64,000 nt of DNA from CAZEAC01 sp964510065 (GCA_964510065.1 CAZEAC010000006.1:25658-89657), one strand, 5' to 3'. Positions 8,781-18,497 are shown, numbered from the stretch's first letter. Notes: generated from the sequence alone by a model not told the origin. Program-made: numbers and translations.

Positions 8781-10559
8781 TCAATTTCGCAGACCATTTG
8801 ATCGCCGTGTAACACGTAACGAGCCCGGCGATTGCGGATTTCTGCCATCTAGTGCCGCAAGCGGATGTGGGTACACAAATGGATAATAGTTCGGCTTGGC
8901 CGTACCGTTATAGAAATCTCGTCCCTCCACAAGGTGCAGCGTAATTCGATCAGCTCCTCCAGGGGGCGGAGTCGCGTAGCCGCCTACCACCATGTGTCCA
9001 TTCACCACTCCTTTATATGTATTGTTCCAAGAATATACGGGCGCTAGGGTCTGATTCCCCGCTCGTCCAATCTGATCTTTGCACGGGTAGCCCGCCATAC
9101 CGGGGCTATTGCCATCAAGCGCGTTGGTTCCATCGCACACTCCATTCGAGGGGTTCTTGCCGTCCCACGGAAACGTGTAGCCGTAATTGGTAATATACCC
9201 ATCGCTACTTCGATAATTTCTCAGCATTCCAAAGAGATCGTAGGCTCCCGTATCGCTCGTTGCGGGATCAATTGGCCCGGCTGCGACATTTCCAAAAACA
9301 ACTCCTGTGCCAGATCGAAACTCGAATACAATACCATGAACAAATGCGCCATTAAGGTTGCCCCAGATTCTATTGTACGTATACGAAGGAAGCTCCGCCG
9401 GCCGAGCCACTCCTGGATTCTTAAGCCGGACTCGGTCGGGAGGAAACTCCTCTAGTATTCCTTTGTTTATCAAAGTCGCCAAGTTCGCGGCTCCGTTTAC
9501 CGGATCGGTAGCAGTGAAGTCAGACTTTGCGACATGCGCATAGGTTGAAAAGTGTGGTGACTCTTTGGCGATGCCATTAGTGAATTTGTTATTGTAAATT
9601 TCAAAATTGGCAACACCGCGAATGCTGCTATCAAACCCGTGGTGCCCAAGTCCATTACCCAATACGTTATTGTTTCGAAATACGTAGCGCGCGCCTTCGT
9701 ACATATCAAAAGGTCCGTTCGCCTGAATATTGTGCACAAATGTATTATCCTCAATATACACGGCATTCGAGGTTCCCTGATCGAGCGGTCGCATCATCGA
9801 GTCATTAACACCACCAACGTCACCGATCACTGATATCAAAGTCGCGGAGAACCCGATGGGAATTCTCAAAAATTCATTATGATCAATGAGCCCATACGCA
9901 GAACCGACTATAATTCCACGCTCGGAAACATTCTTAAACTTGCAATGATCGACACGGAACATCGGCTGTCCCGGATTGGCGGAAATAGTAATACTTGCGT
10001 AGTTATCAACTGTCTTACTTCCGTCAAAGGTTATTCCGGTAATACGAACCGGTTTGCCAGCTTGGATATTTAGAGAAAGGGCCGCTGCCGGCGATGCCAA
10101 CTCCTCAATAATTACTGTTTGATCAATTCCCGCACCTTTGAGTAAAAGAGATTTGCTGCTATAGGTACGGGTCGCCCCGTTAAAAGCGCCGATAGTGACC
10201 GGAGTAGTCCAGATGCATGTTCCCGCGGCAATCTGGACTGTATCCCCATCGGCGACATTGCTACTATTAATTGTGCGCTGGACATCGGCAGCTTGACAGC
10301 TGGGGACGCCAGCATTGTTCACCACGTTTACAACCTTGCCACCGGAAACGCACCCTGTAACATCGTACCCGCTACGATCGGCGCGGCAATGCAGCGTGCC
10401 GCCTACAAACCCTGGCGCAAGAGTCACACAAGTTTGGCCATTAAGATCGGTTCCATCACAGGCTTCACCAGCTTCAGTCAAATTGTTCGCCAATGGCTCC
10501 GATAGCGCGAGAGCAGGAAAGAGATAGATAGCAAGGATAAGAAGTCCACGATACATCAT
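8781..10559 (-). CDS. secreted right-handed beta-helix repeat protein
   Basis: This 592-residue protein has a Sec signal peptide (about residues 1-20, MMYRGLLILAIYLFPALALS). A short Cys-rich module follows (CDGTDLNGQTCVTL...GGTLHC), similar to disulfide modules common in deltaproteobacterial exported proteins. The main body is a parallel beta-helix of pectate-lyase-like type, with turns rich in N and G (IDHNEFLRIP, VYIEDNTFVHN, YVFRNNNVLGNG, FEIYNNKF). A polysaccharide lyase or a surface binding role is possible, but no catalytic residues can be assigned. It stands alone, with a 29-bp gap to the upstream gene. Confidence 0.8.
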   Translation of the reverse strand: MMYRGLLILAIYLFPALALSEPLANNLTEAGEACDGTDLNGQTCVTLAPGFVGGTLHCRADRSGYDVTGCVSGGKVVNVVNNAGVPSCQAADVQRTINSSNVADGDTVQIAAGTCIWTTPVTIGAFNGATRTYSSKSLLLKGAGIDQTVIIEELASPAAALSLNIQAGKPVRITGITFDGSKTVDNYASITISANPGQPMFRVDHCKFKNVSERGIIVGSAYGLIDHNEFLRIPIGFSATLISVIGDVGGVNDSMMRPLDQGTSNAVYIEDNTFVHNIQANGPFDMYEGARYVFRNNNVLGNGLGHHGFDSSIRGVANFEIYNNKFTNGIAKESPHFSTYAHVAKSDFTATDPVNGAANLATLINKGILEEFPPDRVRLKNPGVARPAELPSYTYNRIWGNLNGAFVHGIVFEFRSGTGVVFGNVAAGPIDPATSDTGAYDLFGMLRNYRSSDGYITNYGYTFPWDGKNPSNGVCDGTNALDGNSPGMAGYPCKDQIGRAGNQTLAPVYSWNNTYKGVVNGHMVVGGYATPPPGGADRITLHLVEGRDFYNGTAKPNYYPFVYPHPLAALDGRNPQSPGSLRVTRRSNGLRN

Positions 10560-10588
10560 AGAAAAGTGCCTTCGCTGTAAAATGGCCG

Positions 10589-11035
10589 TTAGTTAATACT
10601 TTGAGAGCCGTCGGTTGAAAGAAGAAGGTCACGGAGCGCGAAGGCGACAGAAAGCCTTAGTGTCACCGCCTTACTTTCAATCTCACCTATCGGTGCCTGA
10701 ATAATGGTTTTATAACAGAGATCTTTTTCGCTAAGCTCCATGCCGGCATGTGAAAGCACCGTCTGTCGCGCCTCAAACTGAACTACCATCTGCTCAACGG
10801 TAGGAAGCCAAAGATAGGTTGAACGAAGTTCATCAGGTGTCAGTCCCTGTGGATCGACCAGCACTGAAATCAATCGCCGATCGACTTTATGGCAGATCTC
10901 ATCCCCGATCTCTGGACACCAAATAAGTCCAGCAAGTTCAAGATCTTCCGCAACTTGAAGAAGGTCCTGGATAATCAAAGCTAAACCTCGTAGCGCGTTA
11001 TAACCTCTTATATTAGAGCTAATCGGCAACTTCAC
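10589..11035 (-). CDS. hypothetical protein, 148 aa
   Basis: I do not recognise a family. The protein is soluble and mostly helical in appearance (LALIIQDLLQVAEDLELAGLIW), and it ends with a hydrophobic segment, VTLRLSVAFALRDLL. It lies downstream of the dynamin-like gene on the same strand with a 61-bp gap, so it may be the distal gene of that transcript. Confidence 0.6.
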   Translation of the reverse strand: MKLPISSNIRGYNALRGLALIIQDLLQVAEDLELAGLIWCPEIGDEICHKVDRRLISVLVDPQGLTPDELRSTYLWLPTVEQMVVQFEARQTVLSHAGMELSEKDLCYKTIIQAPIGEIESKAVTLRLSVAFALRDLLLSTDGSQSIN

Positions 11036-11096
11036 AAGCGGCCTTAAGCCCTCCTCTTTCTGTTATTAAGATGCTTAAGCCAAATAACGCGAAGCG

Positions 11097-12686
11097 CTAG
11101 AATGCTCGTTCAGATAACATCTGCGCCTCATCGATAAGTGCACTGACACTTTTATCATGCTCGATTCGCTGCGCAAGCTCCGTACGAAGCGAGGAAACTC
11201 GCGGCTCGAATGATGCCAACATCAAGCGAACTGAATGGTCAAGACAACCACGAATATTTTCGTCTAGCGACGCCGCAAAACCTCGGCCAAGCGAAATTAT
11301 GTTTCCCTTTATCGCACGCTGGACTTTGAGCCGCTCACGCGGAAACGCGCGCACGCTTAGGACCGCCAGGATCGCCATCAAAACAACGCCGGTCACTTCA
11401 ATTGACGCGGCGACTGCAAGCTTCGCTCCGATCCCCGTGGCTGCAGCAGCAGACCCATACGCAAAAAAACGGGTCATGCCCTTTTCAGCGGCCTTCTGTA
11501 GCTGCTCGGAGATCTCCTGAATGTTAATTAACCCCGGATTCACCTCAAGAAGCTTGACCGATTCGCTAAGTGCCGACGCACCATGCCCCTCCAAATATTC
11601 GCGCGTGTCTTCAAAGACAATTTTTCGATAGGTGTCGACTTTCTCCGCGGCATCGCCGACTATCGCGGTCAACTTCCTGGAGATGTCCTGATCATGAACG
11701 ATCCCGGCCACAAGATGACTCAGTCTTTGCGTCTTGCCGGTAATGCGAGCTTGCAGCATCTTAAGAAAACCGATCTTTTCTTCGATTTCATACTCAAGAG
11801 TCTCAGCAAGTTCAGCGAAGCACCGCTGCGCCCTCTCGCTAAACGCCTCGAAAAGCAGCCCGGCCTCTTCGACCCTACGTTTTGCGCGCTCGCGCACGGC
11901 TTCAAAAACCGAAAGTTCTTCCCGTAGCCGATCTATTTCTCCAGTGTTTGCCTCGCGAAGCGCATTAAGATGCACGAGGAGGGTGAAAAGCGGTGCCTGA
12001 AATTTGAGCTTCTGCCGCTCTCTCTCGCCGAGGCCTTCGTTCAGATACCCTATTAGTTGGTCGATGCCACTCCTATCGCGGGTCGAGACAGTAAAAAGCT
12101 GCGGAACTTCGCTCAAAATATTTGCACAGCCGTTTTTCACAAATTGCTGCACCTGTGCCAGATCCGCGGCCGACAAAAGTTCAGCTTTGTTTAAAACCAC
12201 GATTAATTTTCTACGCCATGTTTCACGCACCCAACCCAAGAACTGCGTTTCCGAATGGGTCAGCGGTCGCTCTACTGAAGTCACAAAAAGTATAAAATCA
12301 GAGCGCTCGACAAAACGCTCGGTAAGCGCTTGATGATCTGCAATGACCGAGTTTAATCCGGGGCTGTCTACTATCTGGATTGAACGAATAGCTGGTGAAG
12401 TATAGGGCGTAATCGAAGTCGTGGTGGGCAATACCCCAACCGAAGCAACCTCCTGTCCAACGAGAACATTAATTAAAGAGGACTTTCCGGAGTTAAACTC
12501 CCCGCATACAAAAATCGAGAACGGCTGAGTCGCCTGTTCATAAAGCGCATCAATATCAACCGCGGGGCGCCCCGAATCGGGTACCTTCGCGAGCGCGACA
12601 CTTGTCCGTTCAAGGAACTTTCGCAGCTCATCAAACTGCGAAGTGACCGAGGCAGTAACCAAGGTGGCTAATTGGGATAGCGCCAC
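11097..12686 (-). CDS. dynamin-like GTPase
   Basis: This 529-residue protein is a bacterial dynamin-like GTPase that may remodel or protect membranes. The G1 loop is GEFNSGKSS (residues 62-70), G2 includes the TTT pair near residue 88-90, G3 is DSPG (107-110), and G4 is NKAE (166-169) in place of the classical NKxD. Long charged helices follow (about 220-380), then two hydrophobic stretches (about 405-450) likely to be the membrane paddle, then a helical tail. A small membrane protein gene ends only 10 bp upstream, and the two probably form an operon. Confidence 0.87.
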   Translation of the reverse strand: MALSQLATLVTASVTSQFDELRKFLERTSVALAKVPDSGRPAVDIDALYEQATQPFSIFVCGEFNSGKSSLINVLVGQEVASVGVLPTTTSITPYTSPAIRSIQIVDSPGLNSVIADHQALTERFVERSDFILFVTSVERPLTHSETQFLGWVRETWRRKLIVVLNKAELLSAADLAQVQQFVKNGCANILSEVPQLFTVSTRDRSGIDQLIGYLNEGLGERERQKLKFQAPLFTLLVHLNALREANTGEIDRLREELSVFEAVRERAKRRVEEAGLLFEAFSERAQRCFAELAETLEYEIEEKIGFLKMLQARITGKTQRLSHLVAGIVHDQDISRKLTAIVGDAAEKVDTYRKIVFEDTREYLEGHGASALSESVKLLEVNPGLINIQEISEQLQKAAEKGMTRFFAYGSAAAATGIGAKLAVAASIEVTGVVLMAILAVLSVRAFPRERLKVQRAIKGNIISLGRGFAASLDENIRGCLDHSVRLMLASFEPRVSSLRTELAQRIEHDKSVSALIDEAQMLSERAF

Positions 12687-12695
12687 ACTACCTCG

Positions 12696-13067
12696 TTACT
12701 GCACATGTCCGTTATGTTCAGTACTACTCTGTTCAGAGCTACCGTGCGCAGTGTTGCCTTGCTCAGTGGGCGCCGTTCGGGACTCAGCAAACGATCGCGG
12801 TTGAGTGGCAGGTTGAGTGGCGGCTGGCGCGAGATACCAGACTAGATAACCGACAAGGACGCCAATAACGATCAGACCTACAAAAAGCTTGAAGGCAAGA
12901 GTAATTAACAATCCAAGGACAAACCCAAGAATCGCTGCTTTCTCGCCATGCTCCTGAACCCAGATCCGAAGCTCGGTCAGTCCCTCGCGACAAAGCGCGG
13001 CCCACTGGTCGCGATTACGAGAGCGAATCCTAGCCACGATATTTCTTGAGATTTCCTGAATATTCAT
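12696..13067 (-). CDS. small membrane protein upstream of dynamin-like GTPase
   Basis: This 123-residue protein has a charged N-terminal helix, then one long hydrophobic region (about residues 43-78, FVLGLLITLAFKLFVGLIVIG and onward) that could form one or two membrane spans. A Thr/Gln/Ser/His-rich disordered tail follows. Its stop is 9 bp from the start of the dynamin-like gene, which suggests it anchors or regulates that GTPase. No named family is recognised. Confidence 0.7.
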   Translation of the reverse strand: MNIQEISRNIVARIRSRNRDQWAALCREGLTELRIWVQEHGEKAAILGFVLGLLITLAFKLFVGLIVIGVLVGYLVWYLAPAATQPATQPRSFAESRTAPTEQGNTAHGSSEQSSTEHNGHVQ

Positions 13068-13240
13068 ACTTTGTTTTCTTGCTTATAAGCCGAGGAATCA
13101 ATCACCATGCTAGCTGATTCGCACCCAATATTTCAACCATTACCTTGGACAGACCGGGCTAATTTCCACTAGCAAATCTGCACGCTTGCGCATCTCTTAT
13201 AGCCAAACTAAATTACAGTAAGACTTTAGGAGAACATTTT

Positions 13241-13609
13241 ATGCGATTGCTTAACCCCTATCTTTTCCTTTCATTCTGTCTTGTGGCTGGATCCTTCGGC
13301 ACTTCTTCGGCAGTCGCGGCCAATACGGAGCGGGGCAAGCAGCTATTCGCGGAACGTTGCGTTACCTGTCACGGCGCTCAGGGCGCCGGAGATGGCCCAG
13401 TCGCGCTCTCACTTCCGCCGGAGATGAAGCCGCGAAATCTACAAACCGAAGCAAATAAATTTGCGATCGACGACGCCAAATTCAAAGAGCTTCTCAAAAA
13501 AGGCGGCTCTGGTGTTGGCCTCAATCCCTTAATGCCTCCCCAGGCAGATCTAAGTGATGCCGATATCGACAGTGTCATTGCGTTCGTGCATACCTTGAAG
13601 AAAAAATAG
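13241..13609 (+). CDS. periplasmic c-type cytochrome
   Basis: This 122-residue class I cytochrome c has a Sec signal peptide (cleavage likely after SSAVA near residue 26). The heme attachment site is CVTCH (Cys40, Cys43, His44), and a probable axial Met lies in NPLMPPQ. It is a single-heme electron carrier in the periplasm. The ribosome site AGGAGA precedes the ATG by 8 bases. It converges with the ferredoxin-NADP reductase gene, with only 3 bp between the stops. Confidence 0.9.
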   Translation: MRLLNPYLFLSFCLVAGSFGTSSAVAANTERGKQLFAERCVTCHGAQGAGDGPVALSLPPEMKPRNLQTEANKFAIDDAKFKELLKKGGSGVGLNPLMPPQADLSDADIDSVIAFVHTLKKK

Positions 13610-13612
13610 CCC

Positions 13613-14386
13613 CTACCAATATCTCTCGAGGTGCATATTTCCCGGGTTCTTTTTTGAGTGCTCAGTATATCCGCGCTCAAGAAGCAGCTTTTCCATGTCG
13701 TTAATCATTGCCGGGTTTCCGCAGAGAAAGACATGATCAGCCTTTGGATCGAGTACGATCGTGCCGTCCTCGAAGAGTTTTTGCACATGGCCCTTGCGGC
13801 CGCCCCACTCCGGACCGGATCTGCTCACTACTGAAAAATAGGAGAGCCCCTTCCCCTGCCGCTCCAAATCTTCTAGCTCCTCGCGGTAACAGAGGTCACG
13901 GTCAAAACGCACTCCATGAATAATGGAGATCTTGCGACCTTCGGTCCAGGTAGAACCAGTGCGAATCATCGACATAAAAGGCGCAATTCCGGTACCCGTT
14001 GAAACCAACACAAGATTTGCCGGTGCTGGGACACTTTCGATAGTAAATGTGCCGGTGATCTTCGGCGCCAAAAAAATCCGATCGCCCGGATTCAAAAGTA
14101 CCAGCCGCGAGGTGAGCCCGCCGTCAGGGACAATCGCCACATAGAACTCAAGTGCCTCACGATCCTCAGGCGATGAGCCAATTGAATAGGCTCGCTTAAT
14201 CAGTTTATCCGAAGGATATTCCTCCTTGTCTGGCGGGAAATGCGGCGGTCGGGGGCTCGAACCGGTAAGTCCAAGCGCAACATACTGGCCAGGAAGAAAA
14301 TCCTTAAAAGCTACATCGGGCTTAATAAAGAGTCTCACTAACTCGGGCGTTACATCGATTCTTTGAACAACAGTTGCATTCAACAT
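13613..14386 (-). CDS. ferredoxin--NADP(+) reductase
   Basis: This 257-residue flavoenzyme exchanges electrons between NADPH and ferredoxin or flavodoxin. The FAD-binding motif is RAYSIGS, the pyrophosphate-binding motif is GTGIAPF, the NADP region contains CGNPAMI, and the aromatic C-terminus HLERYW stacks on the flavin as in Fpr-type enzymes. Its size fits the bacterial Fpr family. An insertion rich in Pro near residues 45-60 (PRPPHFPPDKEEYP) is longer than usual. Confidence 0.88.
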   Translation of the reverse strand: MLNATVVQRIDVTPELVRLFIKPDVAFKDFLPGQYVALGLTGSSPRPPHFPPDKEEYPSDKLIKRAYSIGSSPEDREALEFYVAIVPDGGLTSRLVLLNPGDRIFLAPKITGTFTIESVPAPANLVLVSTGTGIAPFMSMIRTGSTWTEGRKISIIHGVRFDRDLCYREELEDLERQGKGLSYFSVVSRSGPEWGGRKGHVQKLFEDGTIVLDPKADHVFLCGNPAMINDMEKLLLERGYTEHSKKNPGNMHLERYW

Positions 14387-14430
14387 AGGGAGATAATAAG
14401 AGAATAGTTTTTTAAAAGAAAGAGAGCGCA

Positions 14431-14889
14431 GTGGACATTGTTTTAGTTAACCCCGAGATACCTCAAAATACGGGCTCAATTGCCCGCACCTGCGCGGCCA
14501 CAAAGACTCCGCTGCACCTCGTAGGAAAGCTTGGGTTCGAGATTTCTGAAAAGGCTGTTCGTCGTGCCGGGCTAGATTATTGGCCGCATGTAATTCTCTT
14601 CCAGCACAAAAGCTGGGACGAGTATCTCGCCGCATATAATCCTCCAAAGGTATGGTGCTTTACTAAGTTTGCCGCGCGGAGTTACTGCAGTGCTACATTT
14701 GGACCTCATGACGCACTCGTATTCGGCAGCGAAACTAAAGGGCTGGGCCGTGAGTTCCTCGAAAAGATTCCCGAGGATCAGTGGCTTCGCATACCAATGG
14801 ATAATCCGGAGGTTCGAAGTCTCAATTTGAGCAACGCGGTATCAATTGCGCTCTACGAGGCGCGGCGGCAGCTGCAACTTGGTCTTTAG
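14431..14889 (+). CDS. trmL: tRNA (cytidine(34)-2'-O)-methyltransferase
   Basis: This SPOUT-fold methyltransferase modifies the wobble base of tRNA-Leu. The 152-residue length is standard. Motifs are NPEIPQNTGSIART at the N-terminus, FGSETKGL in the SAM-binding knot, and IPMDNPEVRSLNLSNAV at the C-terminal knot. It starts with GTG at 14431. Its last 48 bp overlap, tail to tail, the 3' end of the RdgB gene. Confidence 0.9.
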   Translation: MDIVLVNPEIPQNTGSIARTCAATKTPLHLVGKLGFEISEKAVRRAGLDYWPHVILFQHKSWDEYLAAYNPPKVWCFTKFAARSYCSATFGPHDALVFGSETKGLGREFLEKIPEDQWLRIPMDNPEVRSLNLSNAVSIALYEARRQLQLGL

Positions 14890-15459
14890 CGCACGAAGCG
14901 CCGCGACACGGTGCGTTACCACACCATCGCCGCATTGTTTAAGCTCGGCCAGTGTCTTGCCGTGAAAGCCATCGACGATAAAAACCGAGTCATAACCAAA
15001 GCCCCCGCGGCCAGTCTGCTCACTCGCAATCCGACCACACAGCTCGCCCTCCGCGACAAGGCAATCAACGTCACGGCTTTTGTACACGAGCGTGCATACA
15101 AAACGGGCGCGACGATCCTCCGCTCCGCGAAGCGCCTCCAGAAGTTTTGCAATATTCTTTGCAGGGTCGTTTTCGGGCCCAGCGTAACGCGCGGAATGTA
15201 GTCCGGGAGCACCATGCAGCGCCATGACTTCAAGACCGGTATCGTCAGAAAAAGTTGCCATCCCTCCGCTCCACGCAAAGAGCGCCTCTACTTTTTTACG
15301 GGCATTCTCAAAATATGTCGTCCCATCCTCAATGACTTCTGGTGCAACGCTGCCGACACGTTCCACAAGTTCCGACGGCGAACAAATAATTTTGCCCCAC
15401 TCTTTGCGCGCCTCTTCTAGCTTGCCTCTATTGCTTGATCCGAAAAGAATCTTTTCCAT
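14842..15459 (-). CDS. rdgB: XTP/dITP diphosphatase (non-canonical purine NTP pyrophosphatase)
   Basis: This HAM1/RdgB-family protein removes ITP, dITP and XTP from the nucleotide pool. Motifs are SSNRGKLEEA at the N-terminus, FSDDTGLEV, GAPGLHSARYAG, and GRGGFGYDSVF. The C-terminal THRVAALRAL corresponds to the usual SHRxxA(L/F). The 205-residue length is typical. It converges with and overlaps trmL by 48 bp. Confidence 0.92.
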   Translation of the reverse strand: MEKILFGSSNRGKLEEARKEWGKIICSPSELVERVGSVAPEVIEDGTTYFENARKKVEALFAWSGGMATFSDDTGLEVMALHGAPGLHSARYAGPENDPAKNIAKLLEALRGAEDRRARFVCTLVYKSRDVDCLVAEGELCGRIASEQTGRGGFGYDSVFIVDGFHGKTLAELKQCGDGVVTHRVAALRALKTKLQLPPRLVERN

Positions 15460-15551
15460 TTCTATCGCGTTGTCCGCGCCCGGTATCGCCCCAAAAACAC
15501 GCCGTCCTACCCTCTTTTCTCAGCGATGGCTTTTGACATAGTATACTAGAA

Positions 15552-16010
15552 ATGGATTTATTAGAACCTTTCCGCGACCCAATAAATTTCAATCTGATTG
15601 TTGCTGCATTGCTCGGCTCCGTTTTAGGACTTGAACGCGAATTGGCGCGAAAGGATCCAAGCCTGCGTACCTTCATGTTGATCTGTCTTGGAAGCTGTAC
15701 CTTTGCAATCATATCAATTCATAGCGCCGAGGGGGTCCCAAATGCCGAGCCGAGTCGAATCGCCGCGCAAATAGTCGTTGGCATCGGATTTATCGGTGCC
15801 GGATCAATATTTCGTTCCCGCGATAGAATTGTTGGACTCACCACCGCGGCGTTGATGTGGGTTGCCGCCGGCATTGGCATGGCGGTGGGTTTTGATAGGC
15901 TTGATGTCGCTTTCGCGGCTACCATCATCTGTTTGAGCTTCATGGTGGTGCTTAACTTCGTGCATCGCATCATCGCCAAACTCAATAAAGCACAGAACGC
16001 CGAACCTTAG
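15552..16010 (+). CDS. MgtC/SapB family membrane protein
   Basis: This 152-residue inner-membrane protein has four hydrophobic segments and the family signatures GSVLGLERE, TFMLICLGSCTF, IVVGIGFIGAGSIF and GLTTAALMWVAAGIGMA. Members are linked to magnesium homeostasis and to modulation of ATP synthase. The C-terminal ACT-like domain of longer MgtC proteins is missing, as in many short homologs. Confidence 0.88.
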   Translation: MDLLEPFRDPINFNLIVAALLGSVLGLERELARKDPSLRTFMLICLGSCTFAIISIHSAEGVPNAEPSRIAAQIVVGIGFIGAGSIFRSRDRIVGLTTAALMWVAAGIGMAVGFDRLDVAFAATIICLSFMVVLNFVHRIIAKLNKAQNAEP

Positions 16011-16076
16011 CGAGCTCGCTCCTGCTCCCAAGTTCACTCTTGAGCCCTGTTTTGGAATTGCCTAGATTGGGGGCAT

Positions 16077-17054
16077 ATGAATAAAGTACGCAAATCCCTC
16101 GCGCTCGCGCTTACAGCAATCGTCACCTGTTTTCCGTGCGTTATACATGCTGCGCCAGCAGCGAGTAGCCTGGTTGGTCTCGACACTAACGGCGATCTCT
16201 TTCAAATTGACACCAAGACTGGGGTACTCACCGCGATTGCTAGTGAGCCGCTACACTCCTTTACCCTGGGTGGTTTTGCTCGACTTAAAGATCAGATTTA
16301 TTATGTGGGAGCACCGAGTGGCGCAAGCGAAAATGCGCTTTACAGCTACAATCTGAAAACCTCTGTATTGAGCCATATCGACCTTGATCGGAGCGATGAC
16401 GTGCGTGCGCTCTTTTTAAATGGCAAGAAGCTTTATGGTATATTTTATGATGGCAACCTTGGAAGCGTTGGTGTGTATCAAATTAATCCACTCACGGGCG
16501 CGACGACACTCGTCGTGGATCTCGCTTCTTTTAACGCCGAGCCGATTGGCGGAGGACTTGCACGCCTCGACAAGCAATTTTATTTGCTCATGAAACCCAA
16601 CGCCGATAGTACCTCGAGGCTCCTCGTGAAATTTAAGTTGAAAGCAAACTCAGCATTATCAATGGTAGTAGCTAACAAAGAGGGTGCAGCTGTACTTTGC
16701 GATCGCCTGCAGCCTAATACCGCGAAAAATAGCTTTGTCTGTTTGGCGTCGCCCAGTACGACCCAGGTCGATGTTTGCAAGTTGACCGCTGGCGCTAAAG
16801 CTACCTGCTCCGCAACCTTGAGTGGTATTGAGCGAATTGCCGGTGGCGCAACATTTAACACCGCCGACGAAAAAGCGTATTACGCGTTTGTCTATGCGCT
16901 TGGCGAAAGCAATAACCAAAGACTACTTAAGATTACTCCGCGCGGTAGCATTAAGCTCAATTTGACGACTGATAGGCTTATTATCGGCGCACGATTTAGT
17001 GGCGTCAGTACTGTTGGCTTGAGTGTTAGTAGCGAAAGTGCAGAGAAAAAGTAA
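16077..17054 (+). CDS. secreted beta-propeller-like hypothetical protein
   Basis: This 325-residue protein has a Sec signal peptide (about 1-25, cleavage after VIHA). The body consists of repeated beta-strand patterns with Tyr/Gly turns (LVGLDTNGDLFQID, QIYYVGAPSG, ALYSYNL, KLYGIFYDG), as in propeller-type sensor or adhesion proteins. I cannot name the family. The MFS gene starts 17 bp downstream, so the two may be co-transcribed. Confidence 0.65.
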   Translation: MNKVRKSLALALTAIVTCFPCVIHAAPAASSLVGLDTNGDLFQIDTKTGVLTAIASEPLHSFTLGGFARLKDQIYYVGAPSGASENALYSYNLKTSVLSHIDLDRSDDVRALFLNGKKLYGIFYDGNLGSVGVYQINPLTGATTLVVDLASFNAEPIGGGLARLDKQFYLLMKPNADSTSRLLVKFKLKANSALSMVVANKEGAAVLCDRLQPNTAKNSFVCLASPSTTQVDVCKLTAGAKATCSATLSGIERIAGGATFNTADEKAYYAFVYALGESNNQRLLKITPRGSIKLNLTTDRLIIGARFSGVSTVGLSVSSESAEKK

Positions 17055-17071
17055 CCGAGTTCGGGCAATTG

Positions 17072-18445
17072 ATGAAGACTCCCTCGCCCACGCTACTTAC
17101 GCGAATAATAATTGCTTCACAATTTGCGCCGCCCTTCATGTTCTCCGCGGTCGGAGTCACGCTTCCCGCGATTGGAAATGAACTCAGTGCCGGCGCAGTC
17201 AGCTTGGGGCTTGTTGAGAATCTGTTTCTGGTTGCTCAGCTAAGCTTTTTGCTTCCCGTCGGACGGCTTGCCGACGACTGCGACAAACGCTCCATGTATA
17301 AGTGGGGACTTCTGGGCTTCGCACTCTCTTCGCTCCTTATCTCGGTGTGCACTTCAATTACGCTCGTCTTGATGCTTCGATTCATTCAAGGAGTCTGCTC
17401 GGCAACCCTTACAGGCTCCGGACCTGCACTGCTTGTCGAATTCACTCCTCCAGAAAGACGTGCGGATCTATTCAGTAAAATGGTCGCGTCAATTTATGCC
17501 GGGTTAATGCTCGGCCCAATCTGTGCGGGATATCTCATGCACCTATACGGCTGGCGCGGAGTCTTTTTTGTGGGCGGCTGCGTCGTGCTGCTGGCCTTCA
17601 TGTTAATTCACTGGAAACTCCCCTGCAGCTGGTATGGAAACATTCGTGCAATCGACAAACGCAGCACCATGTTACTGCTGGGGGGCACGATCAGCCTGCT
17701 TTTCGCAACTGCAATGCTAGGATTCGGAGCGGAGGCATATCTATGTCTTATCGCTGCGGCTTTTTTTATCTGGCAATTCGTTGAAATTCAGCCGACACTC
17801 AGCAAACCAATCCTCGACCTTGCATTACTTCGAAGTAACCACACCCTTCGTCGCGCACTTGGAAGCCAGCTGCTACTGTACACTAACGCATTCTGTTCTA
17901 CGTTTCTTATCACAATCTACCTTCAAATCTGTCTGCATCAGACGCCGAAAACCTCCGGCGAAGTGATCTCGCTCGGCACTCTTGTGATGGCGCTCGCGCC
18001 GCTTTTTGTGGGGCGGCTTACGAGGCGCTTTGCACCGGCGCACATCGCGAGCATCGGTATTGCCTTGGTGCTCATTCCAACCATGGTGGCACTCATGCTC
18101 AATTCGCAATCTAGTCTGTGGCTTGTCGCGGCAATCATTTCCTCACAGGGGCTGGGATTTGCTCTCTTTGCTCCAACCAACATGACGACAATAATGAACT
18201 CGGTGGCGTCAAATAGCGGTGGATCGATCTCAGCGCTGGCCGCGCTTACCCGCTCGTTAGGCATGGTTTCTGGTATGTTCATTTGCACTGCGCTCTTGTC
18301 GCTTTACCTTGGAAACCAGCTTATCGAGAGTAATCCTGCCGCTTTCCTAGAGGTGCTTTCGGGGACTTTCCTGATACTTACCCTCGTAACGACACTTGCA
18401 CTGATCATCTCGCTGCCAGCAAAAAACTCGACGAAAGCCACATAA
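17072..18445 (+). CDS. MFS transporter, drug/H+ antiporter-like
   Basis: This is a major facilitator protein of about 457 residues. It shows motif A in the first loop (GRLADDCDKRSMY) and a motif-C-like GLMLGPICAGYL in the fifth helix, which marks proton-coupled exporters. The number of hydrophobic segments suggests a 14-helix DHA2-type protein. The ATG at 17072 directly follows an in-frame TTG; I chose the ATG. The substrate is unknown. Confidence 0.85.
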   Translation: MKTPSPTLLTRIIIASQFAPPFMFSAVGVTLPAIGNELSAGAVSLGLVENLFLVAQLSFLLPVGRLADDCDKRSMYKWGLLGFALSSLLISVCTSITLVLMLRFIQGVCSATLTGSGPALLVEFTPPERRADLFSKMVASIYAGLMLGPICAGYLMHLYGWRGVFFVGGCVVLLAFMLIHWKLPCSWYGNIRAIDKRSTMLLLGGTISLLFATAMLGFGAEAYLCLIAAAFFIWQFVEIQPTLSKPILDLALLRSNHTLRRALGSQLLLYTNAFCSTFLITIYLQICLHQTPKTSGEVISLGTLVMALAPLFVGRLTRRFAPAHIASIGIALVLIPTMVALMLNSQSSLWLVAAIISSQGLGFALFAPTNMTTIMNSVASNSGGSISALAALTRSLGMVSGMFICTALLSLYLGNQLIESNPAAFLEVLSGTFLILTLVTTLALIISLPAKNSTKAT

Positions 18446-18497
18446 GAATTTGCCAATTCAGCACAGTCTGATAAACTGACCGAGTTGTAAGGTAGTA

